Part shown: positions 35,450-42,306 of the stretch, in pieces
Numbering within the stretch: position 1 is the stretch's first letter
How the letters are laid out: every line of letters starts with the position of its first letter
Assembly (NCBI RefSeq): GCF_003813775.1
Contig: NZ_RPDH01000002.1
Coordinates: forward strand, 248,001 to 312,000
Length of the DNA stretch: 64,000 nt
Direction: 5' to 3'
DNA from: Chitinophaga lutea
Lineage (GTDB): Bacteria; Bacteroidota; Bacteroidia; Chitinophagales; Chitinophagaceae
Made by a program: the position numbers and the translations under genes
The notes under the pieces: generated by a model
Databases searched by the model: none
What the model was told of the DNA's origin: nothing
Seen by the model: the letters and a program-made list of their open reading frames with translations, nothing else

Positions 35450-35860
35450 CTATTTCATTTCAATCACGGTATCCAGCGAGTGGACCACTCCGTTGGAACC
35501 GATATTGTCGCGGCCCTGTAAAGCGGCGCCGTTAATGGTTACCCTGCCGCCGTCCACCTTCACGGTCAGTTCCCTGCCGTTGGTCGTTACCAGTTTCACG
35601 TTATCCCGCAGGTCGCTGAAATTGGTCACACCGTCCACCACGTGATGATTCAGCAATTCCGTCAGTTTCTCGCGGTTTTCGGTTTTCAGCAGGTCAGACA
35701 TCCGGCCCGACTGTAACTTGCCGAACGCGATATCGGTAGGCGCAAATATCGTAAACGGTCCCTTTTGGGAAAGTACCACATCCAATTCGGCAGCTTTAAT
35801 GCTCTTCGACATAGTGGCTAGATTTTTGTCGGCCACAACAACTTCCACAACATTTGACAT
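35450..35860 (-). CDS. Fasciclin (FAS1) domain protein
   Basis: A 136-residue single FAS1 domain. The H1-like motif is FTIFAPTDIAFGKL and the H2-like end is SNGVVHSLDTVIEM, with HHVVDG between, all diagnostic of fasciclin domains. There is no signal peptide, unlike most secreted FAS1 adhesion proteins, so it is either cytoplasmic or exported by an unknown route. An inverted repeat TAAGGT-A-ACCTTA at 35903-35915 lies about 45 bases upstream and could be an operator. Confidence 0.8.
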   Translation of the reverse strand: MSNVVEVVVADKNLATMSKSIKAAELDVVLSQKGPFTIFAPTDIAFGKLQSGRMSDLLKTENREKLTELLNHHVVDGVTNFSDLRDNVKLVTTNGRELTVKVDGGRVTINGAALQGRDNIGSNGVVHSLDTVIEMK

Positions 35861-36260
35861 GATATGTAATTTAGCTGCAGGTAGAATAACCCGCAGTTCA
35901 TGTAAGGTAACCTTATTAAACGGATAAAGGTTGATTTATTATCGCTTCGGCCGGTATATTATTTTCCCCTGCGTCTTTTCAGCATCCTGGCATGTTCCCG
36001 GCAGCGTTCTAAAGTCTTTCCGCTTCCATGTTAAAATTCAGGTTTACGGCGTGGCAAAGCAAGTATTGGGCATGCAGAAATTCAGCGAAAAAACATGAGA
36101 TTCCTGATGTTTTCACAGCACCGCCGGTAGTTATGCTGAAATCAAAAATATTCCTGTCAAAATTCGGTCTCAAACACGCAATATTCCTTTAATTGCCGCA
36201 TTCAGCGTGGGCGTTTGTTTTTATTTAAATGGAAAGATTGTTAACCTAAAAGTTGTCATT
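35861..36260. other. 400-base AT-richer gap, no confident gene
   Basis: Apart from the TAAGGT-A-ACCTTA dyad at 35903-35915, I see no RNA gene, terminator or strong promoter. A minus-strand frame of about 60 codons without an ATG (stop near 36018) looks protein-like but has no start signal, and may be a gene remnant. Base composition drops here and stays low through the next gene. Confidence 0.4.
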
Positions 36261-36812
36261 ATGGAATTAGTTCGTATCTTTGGGAAAGAGGATGCAGAAG
36301 ATGGTTTATTTGCTGTAAAGTATCATAAGGATGGGCCGGATGAATTCGATCGTTTGTTTAATCTGTGGAATGACACCGAATACGTGGAATCCTTTTGTTA
36401 TGAAAACGAAGCTGACCTGGTTGACGCCTTTCAGCGGCCTGTTACGGTGGAGGAAGCTGCGAGGGAAATAATAGAAGAGGCTATGGTTATGGAAGAGCAG
36501 CTATTTGAGTATTATGAAAGCACCCGGCTGCAGGAGATATTCAGGCCGTTATTTAATCACGAGTATATTCTTTCTCCGCTGCAACGCTCAAAAGCCTGCA
36601 TTGTGGTAAAGATGTTCCATCGTCCCAAGCTCATAGTCTATGCCATACGGTTGGCGCCAAATTCATTTATTATGAGCGGCGGCGCGGTTAAACTGACCGC
36701 CACCATGAACGACAGGCCTCATTTAATGGAAGAACTACGCAAACTTGACAGTGTTAAAGGTTGGTTGCAGCAGAACGATATAGACATTTCGCAAACACTT
36801 AATTTTTTTTGA
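36261..36812 (+). CDS. Hypothetical protein, putative toxin partner of an Xre antitoxin
   Basis: A 183-residue soluble protein. ATG at 36261 (MELVRIFGKEDAEDGLFAVK) is preferred over the upstream frame from 36207, whose extra residues look non-coding. It has an acidic first half with a helix rich in Glu (EEAAREIIEEAMVMEEQLFEYYE) and a second half beginning RLQEIFRPLFNHEY, then KACIVVKMFHRPKLIVYAIR. It does not show a RelE/HigB or HipA signature that I can defend. It ends one base before an Xre-type gene, an order typical of toxin-first modules. Low GC suggests acquisition by transfer. Confidence 0.55.
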   Translation: MELVRIFGKEDAEDGLFAVKYHKDGPDEFDRLFNLWNDTEYVESFCYENEADLVDAFQRPVTVEEAAREIIEEAMVMEEQLFEYYESTRLQEIFRPLFNHEYILSPLQRSKACIVVKMFHRPKLIVYAIRLAPNSFIMSGGAVKLTATMNDRPHLMEELRKLDSVKGWLQQNDIDISQTLNFF

Positions 36813-36813
36813 C

Positions 36814-37191
36814 ATGAACCTGAATGAAAAATTACAAAAGCTCATGAGCGATCAACCTTCCAAATGGAGGGAGAACGCAGCTGAAAGAATGGCAACGGCG
36901 GGCTGGAGAAAAAACTCGATTGCCGTTGCTCTCCGGGTATTAACGATACTCCGCGAAAAGGAAATGACCCAATCCGCCCTTGCTGAATTGATGGGCGTAT
37001 CGCGGCAGCAGATCAGCAAAATCGTCAGCGGGAGCGAGAACCTGACGTTTGAAACGATTGACAAACTGGAAAAAGCGCTGGGCGCAAAGCTGATGATCAT
37101 CGAAGGCGGCAGTACGCCACCTGCTGCCGGCGTCGTTCAACCCGGTCCAGACAAAAAAGAAGGTAAAGCGCCGCGCAAGGCGAAGAAATAA
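36814..37191 (+). CDS. Xre-family helix-turn-helix protein (candidate antitoxin)
   Basis: A 125-residue protein. The HTH_3 domain lies at about residues 47-90 (KEMTQSALAELMGVSRQQISKI, then SGSENLTFETIDKLEKAL), a textbook Cro/CI fold. The N-terminal part (KWRENAAERMATAGWRKNSIAVALRV) is helical, and the C-terminal 25 residues are Pro/Lys-rich and disordered. It starts one base after the preceding gene, so the pair is co-transcribed, and it probably represses its own operon. Similarity to HigA-like antitoxins is by fold and gene order only. Confidence 0.72.
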   Translation: MNLNEKLQKLMSDQPSKWRENAAERMATAGWRKNSIAVALRVLTILREKEMTQSALAELMGVSRQQISKIVSGSENLTFETIDKLEKALGAKLMIIEGGSTPPAAGVVQPGPDKKEGKAPRKAKK

Positions 37192-37197
37192 TCCCCT

Positions 37198-37743
37198 TCA
37201 GAACACTATTCCAAACTGAAACCCGGCACCCACTGTTCCCGGCTGGTCGTTACCGAACCTCACCGGCACCGGAACCGCAACAAAGTACCCGGTATGTTTC
37301 CCCTTGTACACCACCTTGTTCAGCACCGGCGTAAACCCATACCGGCCGGAGGTTTCAAACGCGGCCCTCGCCGCCAGGGTAAATCCCTTCCCAAGACCGA
37401 AGAGCGCACCCGGGTGAAATAAAAAATTGTTCATCTTATTGGTGCCGGACGTCACCCGCACAGTGGGTACGAACTCCATCGAAAAGCCGATGCGCGGGCT
37501 CTTCCAGATATTGATACCGGTAGGCAGCCCCACCGTATAGACGCCATCGAAATTGTAATGCGGCACGTCACTGCCAAAGGTAACGACCGGATGCAGGATT
37601 CCCACGTAAGCCCCGATTTTCGGATAGGCGGGAGCGGTATGCTGTGCATGTGCACCCGTGAAGGAAATGCCCGTTAAAATGCCTGTCAGGATGCCTTTAC
37701 GCAGCCGGTTGGGGAAAGTGCCTTTTCTGATGTTTGCGTTCAT
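37198..37743 (-). CDS. Small outer-membrane beta-barrel-like protein
   Basis: A 181-residue protein; ATG at 37743 gives a signal region (RKGILTGILTGISFTGAHAQ), whereas the frame from 37908 runs through a tandem duplication. The mature part alternates aromatic and glycine residues in strands (KIGAYVGILHPVVTFG, FDGVYTVGLPTGINIW, RIGFSMEFVPTVRVT, FTLAARAAFETSGRYG) and ends in GAGFQFGIVF, a C-terminal Phe typical of barrels. Function unknown, probably an 8-strand barrel. It converges with the Xre gene across a 6-base gap. Confidence 0.65.
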   Translation of the reverse strand: MNANIRKGTFPNRLRKGILTGILTGISFTGAHAQHTAPAYPKIGAYVGILHPVVTFGSDVPHYNFDGVYTVGLPTGINIWKSPRIGFSMEFVPTVRVTSGTNKMNNFLFHPGALFGLGKGFTLAARAAFETSGRYGFTPVLNKVVYKGKHTGYFVAVPVPVRFGNDQPGTVGAGFQFGIVF

Positions 37744-37852
37744 GTGCCGGAGATTTTGGCACAATACTACCGACGATACGGCGCATGGAATAGAACAGGG
37801 ATTACTGCTGGTATGAAATTTACTTTTCTGTAAAAAAAGTCCTGAGGTCTTA

Positions 37853-38034
37853 CCGTAGACGGATTTATTCAAGGCAAAGAAAATGCCATCGCCCGGTATT
37901 ATCAGCATGATACCACATGTTTTCAGGCGTTGCTGACAAGCCCGCCAGTAGCGGAATCTATTCCCCGCAAAGAAAAGCCGCCACCCGGAATTACCGGAAT
38001 GATATCACATGTTTCCCGGCTTTACCGGCAAGCC
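37853..38034. repeat. Imperfect 92-bp tandem duplication
   Basis: Bases about 37853-37942 and 37946-38034 align with an offset of 92-93 bases, a one-base indel and about 75-80% identity over the clearest part (37907-37942 with 37999-38034 match at 29 of 36). Both copies carry GCAAAGAAAA, then CCCGG, then ATGATAyCACATGTTT. Copy two ends at the stop codon of the LuxR gene (38036). Copy one contains a dyad with GGTAT and ATACC ends at 37896-37915. Confidence 0.65.
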
Positions 38035-38035
38035 G

Positions 38036-38662
38036 CTACAGCAACTGGTACTCCGCCGCCAGTTTGATGACCGCGGGCATGTTCTTCACGTAAAATTTCT
38101 CCATGAGGTTTTTACGGTGCGCTTCCACGGTATGCGTGCTGACCGAGAGGGCATCCGCGATGCGGCGCGACGTAAGCCCCCTGCCGATCAACTGCAGAAT
38201 TTCTTTTTCCCGCCGTGTAATGCTCGGCAGCGCATAACCGCCGAGGTCAGGGGTGCTGTTCATTTCCTGCTGTGCGCGGCTGCAGAGGTACACCTGCCCG
38301 TCGCCCACCGTACACACAGCCGCCAGGATCTCCTCCGCACCGGCCGTTTCGACCAGATACCCTCCGGCGCCGCATTGCAGCATCGACAAAATGCAGGAGC
38401 GCTCGTTGCGCTGACTGAACGCTACCACCTGTGCGGATGGGCGTTTCTTTTTGATGTCGAGGCAAAAGCGGCTGCCGTTGGTATCGGGTAGCATGATATC
38501 CGTCAATACTACCAGGGGTTGCAATTCGTTGACGAGGGCTTGCAGCGCTTCACGGCCGGTCTGATAAAACCCCGCCGGCCGGATGCCGGCATGGCCGCTC
38601 AGGATTTGCCGGAGGCCTGCAAGAACAATAGGACGGGCATCCACACAGATTACATCGATCAT
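38036..38662 (-). CDS. LuxR/NarL-family response regulator (orphan, divergent)
   Basis: A 208-residue regulator. ATG at 38662 (MIDVICVDARPIVLAGL) is chosen because the receiver begins there. The phospho-acceptor is Asp55 in VVLTDIMLPD. The acidic pocket shows Asp8 followed by Ala9, where most receivers have two acids, so phosphorylation may be altered. The LuxR domain is SITRREKEILQLIGRGLTSRRIADAL with STHTVEAHRKNLMEKF. It is divergent from the kinase gene at 38842 across a region with a perfect palindrome, so it may be regulated together with that system, or respond to the same kinase. Confidence 0.82.
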   Translation of the reverse strand: MIDVICVDARPIVLAGLRQILSGHAGIRPAGFYQTGREALQALVNELQPLVVLTDIMLPDTNGSRFCLDIKKKRPSAQVVAFSQRNERSCILSMLQCGAGGYLVETAGAEEILAAVCTVGDGQVYLCSRAQQEMNSTPDLGGYALPSITRREKEILQLIGRGLTSRRIADALSVSTHTVEAHRKNLMEKFYVKNMPAVIKLAAEYQLL

Positions 38663-38694
38663 TTGCTGCCAGGTTAAATTGGTGGTTACGTTTA

Positions 38695-38725
38695 CAAAGA
38701 TCAACCATCGCCCGTTCACGGACAA
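38695..38725 (-). promoter_or_regulatory. Predicted promoter of the orphan LuxR gene
   Basis: On the minus strand, TTG (38725-38723), a 20-base spacer and GATCTTTG (38702-38695) give a -7 box with one mismatch, about 33 bases ahead of the ATG at 38662. Confidence 0.4.
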
Positions 38726-38747
38726 TCCCGATATTCAGGAACCCGGC

Positions 38748-38767
38748 ATACCCTAATTGTAGGGTAT
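38748..38767. promoter_or_regulatory. Perfect palindrome, likely LuxR-regulator operator
   Basis: ATACCCTA, spacer ATTG, TAGGGTAT: two perfect 8-base arms midway between the divergent LuxR gene and the kinase gene. The arm TACCCT(A) resembles the NarL heptamer TACYYMT. It lies upstream of both predicted promoters. Confidence 0.55.
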
Positions 38768-38778
38768 CTTCCTTTGAA

Positions 38779-38809
38779 TTGTTTATCTACCTTAACATCG
38801 GTATTTTTA
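38779..38809 (+). promoter_or_regulatory. Predicted promoter of TPR kinase gene
   Basis: TTG at 38779-38781, a 20-base spacer and TATTTTTA at 38802-38809 (one mismatch to TAnnTTTG), 32 bases before ATG 38842. Confidence 0.4.
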
Positions 38810-38841
38810 TGGCTTGTCATTTATCCTGACCGAAACGCCAC

Positions 38842-40791
38842 ATGAAAAGGATTCTTTCCATATGCTTCTTCCTGTTGACCGTCATCGCCGCCGGTGCGCA
38901 ACCGCTGCTGAATGAAAAAAAGTACGTCGATAGTCTCACCGCACTGGAGCAGCGCGCTGCCAACGACAGTATCAAAGCCCGTGCAGCTTTCCTGTTGTCC
39001 GACTTCTGGTCGTATTCCGATACCGCCAAAGCGCTGCATTACCTGCAGGCGGGGAAACAGTACAGCGGCAGCAACCGCTACCTGCAGGCCGTGCATTGTT
39101 TTTACGAGGCCGGTTATTTTTTTGACACCGACATGGACAAGGCACTGCAGCTGTACGCCAAATCCGCGGAGCTCTTTGCGCCCTTCGCGCAAAAGGAAAG
39201 TTATGTTTTCCAGGCAAGGGCGTGGCGTAATTCCGGTGCATTGTACCAGCGGAAGAATGATCTGAAAAAGATGGTGGACCTCATCCTCACCAAGTCCGTA
39301 CCGCTCGCGCAGAAGGCGGGGGACAACGTCATGCTCGGGGGGTATTATGCGGATGTGGGCATGGTGTTCATGAACGAGCGCCTGCATGCCAAGGCGGCTT
39401 TTTATCTCGATAAAGCCCTGGCGTATTACGGCAAGGCTAAACCGCCGTTGCATATGGAGCTACAGGCACTGCTCTTCACCACCGACAATTACGTGTACTG
39501 GGACAGCCTGCCCAGGGCCAAAATTTTTCTCGACAGGGCCGGCGCTCTGCTGGAGCCCTATCCTGAGTCGGAGCATAACCTCGACTTTTCCCATTCCGCG
39601 GCCATCTATTACCGGACGGCCGGCAACCCTGCCCGGTCCGTCGCCTATCTCGAACGGGGCATTGCCCTTGCCGAAAAGCTCAATAAACGGTATAAGCTCG
39701 CCGCGCTGCGGTACCAGCAATACGAGGCATACTTCGAGCAGGGCAAATACGAAGCCGCCCGTAAAACGCTGCAGCAGGCCATCGATGAAACGCCCGTTTC
39801 GATCAACGGTAACCTGATGCTGTATTTCAAGAGCATGTCGCAGACGTACGAAAAAATGGGCAATCTGCCCAGGGCATACGACTGGCTGAAGAAATTCAAC
39901 ACGGTACGCGACAGCGTCTATCCCGAACGCCTCAAAAGCGAGCTGACCACTATCGAAAGCAAATACAACGGCGCTGAAAAGGAAAAACGGATTATCCAGC
40001 TGCAGGCAGAACAGCGGGACGCCCTGATGAAAGCCAAAAACCAGCGCCTCATGAACTGGCTGCTGGGCATCGCGGGTTTGGCGTTGCTCACCATCACACT
40101 GCTGCTCGTGATCTTTTACCGTAACAGCCGCCGCCAGGCGCGGCAGAAACTCACGGAAATGCAGCAGCAACAGGAGCTCCAGCTCGCCAATGCGATCATG
40201 GAAGGAGAAGAGCGCGAGCGGCGAAGGGTGGCCCGCGACCTGCACGACGGCCTGGGCGGGGCACTGTCCGGTATCCGGATAAAACTCTCCGGCCATCAGA
40301 AAGAACAACCCGCCCCCCGGCTCGAGGAAGTGATCGATCAGCTGGAGGATTCCATCGGAGAACTGCGCCGCATCGCCCGTAACATGATGCCGGAAAGCCT
40401 GCTGAAATCCGGGCTCGAAGCCGCGCTCAGAGATCTCTGCGAATCGCTGATGAACGAACATACGGATATTGAATTCCAGGCCTATGGCATTCAGGCAGAC
40501 ATGCCCACCGCCACGCAGGCCAATATCTTCCGGATCGTACAGGAACTGCTCTCCAACGCCATCCGGCATGCCCAAGCCAGCAAAATTATCTTGCAGTGCA
40601 TCCAGAACGACCGCACCTTTCTCATCACCGCCGAAGACAATGGCCGCGGCTTCGATACCGCCGCGATGAGCGCATCGAAAGGTATCGGCCTCACCAATAT
40701 TCAAAACCGCGTGCAATACATGAAGGGCCGCTTCGACATAGAATCCGCCCCCAATGAAGGCACCATCATCAACATAGAAGTGTATGTCTGA
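38842..40791 (+). CDS. TPR-containing NarL-type sensor histidine kinase
   Basis: A 649-residue kinase with a signal peptide (ILSICFFLLTVIAAGAQ). Residues about 25-390 form periplasmic TPR-like helices (AKALHYLQAGKQYSGSNRYL, AAFYLDKALAYYGKAK, KYEAARKTLQQAIDE). A coiled coil follows, then one membrane helix at about 406-428 (WLLGIAGLALLTITLLLVIF). The HisKA_3 box has the phospho-acceptor His468 in ARDLHDGLGG, and the ATPase domain has ELLSNAIRHA and EDNGRGFD. The TPR region probably senses a protein or peptide partner. It overlaps its response regulator by eight bases. Confidence 0.88.
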   Translation: MKRILSICFFLLTVIAAGAQPLLNEKKYVDSLTALEQRAANDSIKARAAFLLSDFWSYSDTAKALHYLQAGKQYSGSNRYLQAVHCFYEAGYFFDTDMDKALQLYAKSAELFAPFAQKESYVFQARAWRNSGALYQRKNDLKKMVDLILTKSVPLAQKAGDNVMLGGYYADVGMVFMNERLHAKAAFYLDKALAYYGKAKPPLHMELQALLFTTDNYVYWDSLPRAKIFLDRAGALLEPYPESEHNLDFSHSAAIYYRTAGNPARSVAYLERGIALAEKLNKRYKLAALRYQQYEAYFEQGKYEAARKTLQQAIDETPVSINGNLMLYFKSMSQTYEKMGNLPRAYDWLKKFNTVRDSVYPERLKSELTTIESKYNGAEKEKRIIQLQAEQRDALMKAKNQRLMNWLLGIAGLALLTITLLLVIFYRNSRRQARQKLTEMQQQQELQLANAIMEGEERERRRVARDLHDGLGGALSGIRIKLSGHQKEQPAPRLEEVIDQLEDSIGELRRIARNMMPESLLKSGLEAALRDLCESLMNEHTDIEFQAYGIQADMPTATQANIFRIVQELLSNAIRHAQASKIILQCIQNDRTFLITAEDNGRGFDTAAMSASKGIGLTNIQNRVQYMKGRFDIESAPNEGTIINIEVYV

Positions 40792-41419
40792 TACAAAAAA
40801 AGTGCTGGCGGTGGTAGACGACCACCCGATCGTAATCGAGGGACTGAAGTTCCTCCTGAAAACGCATGCAGACTTCGGACAGGTTTTCAGCTTTACCTCC
40901 GGCGCCGCTTTCATGCATTTTTCCCGCGATAACCGCGCCGACATCGTGCTGCTCGATATTTCCCTCCCGGACGCCAACGGCGTGGAGCTTTGCCGCGAGA
41001 TCAAATCCCGTTCGCCCGAAACCGTGGTGCTGGGCCTCAGCAACCAGGCCGAGCGCAGCATCATTCTGCAGATGCTCGAAAGCGGCGCGGGCGGTTACCT
41101 GCTGAAAAGCACCTCCGCCGACGAACTGCTGGAAAACATCGAAGCGGCGCAGCACGGCGAGCTGGTGTTCTGTAACGAAGTGAAAAAGATACTGGCCAAA
41201 CCCGGCCGTCACCCCGCCAGGCAGTTGCCGTCGCTTACCAAAAGGGAAAAACAATTAGTACAATTGCTGGCGCAAGGCAAAACCACGGCGATGATCGCCG
41301 CGGAACTGGAACTGAGCCGTTTTACCATCGATACCTACCGCAAGAACCTGCTGCATAAGTTCGACGTCAGGAACATCACGGAGCTGATGGTGATCATGAT
41401 GCGGGAGAAGCTGTTGTGA
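40784..41419 (+). CDS. LuxR/NarL-family response regulator
   Basis: A 211-residue regulator with acidic pocket Asp12-Asp13 (VVDDHP), phospho-acceptor Asp58 in ADIVLLDISLP, and the conserved Lys in YLLKSTS. The C-terminal HTH reads LTKREKQLVQLLAQGKTTAMIAAEL with SRFTIDTYRKNLLHKF. Its start overlaps the end of the kinase gene by eight bases, so the two are coupled and cognate. The 190-base gap downstream (41420-41612) holds nothing I can support. Confidence 0.88.
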   Translation: MSDTKKVLAVVDDHPIVIEGLKFLLKTHADFGQVFSFTSGAAFMHFSRDNRADIVLLDISLPDANGVELCREIKSRSPETVVLGLSNQAERSIILQMLESGAGGYLLKSTSADELLENIEAAQHGELVFCNEVKKILAKPGRHPARQLPSLTKREKQLVQLLAQGKTTAMIAAELELSRFTIDTYRKNLLHKFDVRNITELMVIMMREKLL

Positions 41420-41612
41420 AGAGGGAGAGCAGAAGCTTGTTTTAATTTAATGACCACCCAGCGACTGTGCGTATTCTCCTGTTCCCGCGACGGGAGACAC
41501 TTAAATTATGTCCAGGAAAATGATGCGGTCATCGCCCTTTCCTTTGCTGACCCATATTATTGCCGTGATTCCGCAAAACCGCCCCAGTTCATCCCATTCG
41601 TCACTGGGCCAA

Positions 41613-42230
41613 CTAACTTAGATGAAAATCAGTGAGCCCGGGCATGGCCATGAACAACATATTCAACTCTTGTATCTTTGCATGATACTCATCGTGAGTT
41701 AACGCATCTATATTATTGAGCCAAAGGATATCGGCACGTTGCTGCTCATAAGGCATCAGCTTTGTTACCTGGCCATATTTTTCAATAAGGTATTCGTTTC
41801 TCCTCCTTTTCAGGAGCTGGACGAAGTCTTCTAACGCTTTTGCTGTAGGCTTGTCAAGTAAAAAGGCTACCCCATTCGAGTTGTCATTTCTCGCTAGATA
41901 CAGCAGTCGCTTGTAAGTGATACAATACCCGCAAATGCAAAGAGCTGCAATTGCAAAGTAAAAAAGAACCGAACCCTCTTCCACATCACGGCCACTCATT
42001 TTTAAGAATAGCAGGAAAATGGCCAGAAACACGCAACAAAATGCTGCCACCAGCCATGGTTTGTTGCCCGATACAGATTTTATAGTCTTGATACCTAAAT
42101 CCTCGAATTTGACAAAAAAGTCGCTTTTGCCAAGTAAATGCCGATATTGCACATTGAGACCATCAACTTTTATTTCGAACCTTTTTTTATGGTGCAGGAA
42201 GTTCCTCTGCGTAAATACATTTTCAGACAT
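41613..42230 (-). CDS. Hypothetical two-TM membrane protein, low GC
   Basis: A 205-residue protein; ATG at 42230 (MSENVFTQRNFLHHKKRFEI) is preferred to the upstream frame. It has a cytoplasmic beta-like N-terminal part (FEIKVDGLNVQYRHLLGKSDFF), two adjacent membrane helices (WLVAAFCCVFLAIFLLFLKM and VLFYFAIAALCICGYCITY) and a C-terminal charged helical domain. This topology resembles PH-like membrane proteins, but I recognise no family. Base composition is clearly lower in GC than the flanking genes, suggesting recent acquisition. Confidence 0.6.
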   Translation of the reverse strand: MSENVFTQRNFLHHKKRFEIKVDGLNVQYRHLLGKSDFFVKFEDLGIKTIKSVSGNKPWLVAAFCCVFLAIFLLFLKMSGRDVEEGSVLFYFAIAALCICGYCITYKRLLYLARNDNSNGVAFLLDKPTAKALEDFVQLLKRRRNEYLIEKYGQVTKLMPYEQQRADILWLNNIDALTHDEYHAKIQELNMLFMAMPGLTDFHLS

Positions 42231-42271
42231 TTCGGTATAGTTCAGATAAGCTAATATAGCAAAAACAGAAC

Positions 42272-42303
42272 AAAAGCGCATGGACGGAGCTCCATGCGCT
42301 TTT
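42272..42303. terminator. Perfect bidirectional terminator
   Basis: A 13-bp perfect stem, AAAAGCGCATGGA at 42272-42284 and TCCATGCGCTTTT at 42291-42303, with a six-base loop. It begins four bases past the stop of the beta-helix gene (read on the minus strand), for which it is the terminator. Confidence 0.85.
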
Positions 42304-42306
42304 GCA

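Noticed and set aside
36018..36190. Protein-like minus-strand frame without ATG in the gap before the toxin-antitoxin-like pair
   Set aside because: No start codon or promoter and only about 60 codons; could be a gene remnant, but nothing supports annotation as a gene.
36261..36812. Naming the protein a HigB or RelE toxin
   Set aside because: Gene order fits, but I see no RelE-fold catalytic residues, and the protein is longer than typical RelE/HigB toxins.
39460..41064. 534-codon minus-strand frame
   Set aside because: It is antisense to the TPR kinase and its regulator, whose domains are unmistakable.
41450..41635. 61-codon plus-strand frame after the response regulator
   Set aside because: No start signal or recognisable composition; it runs into the next gene on the opposite strand.
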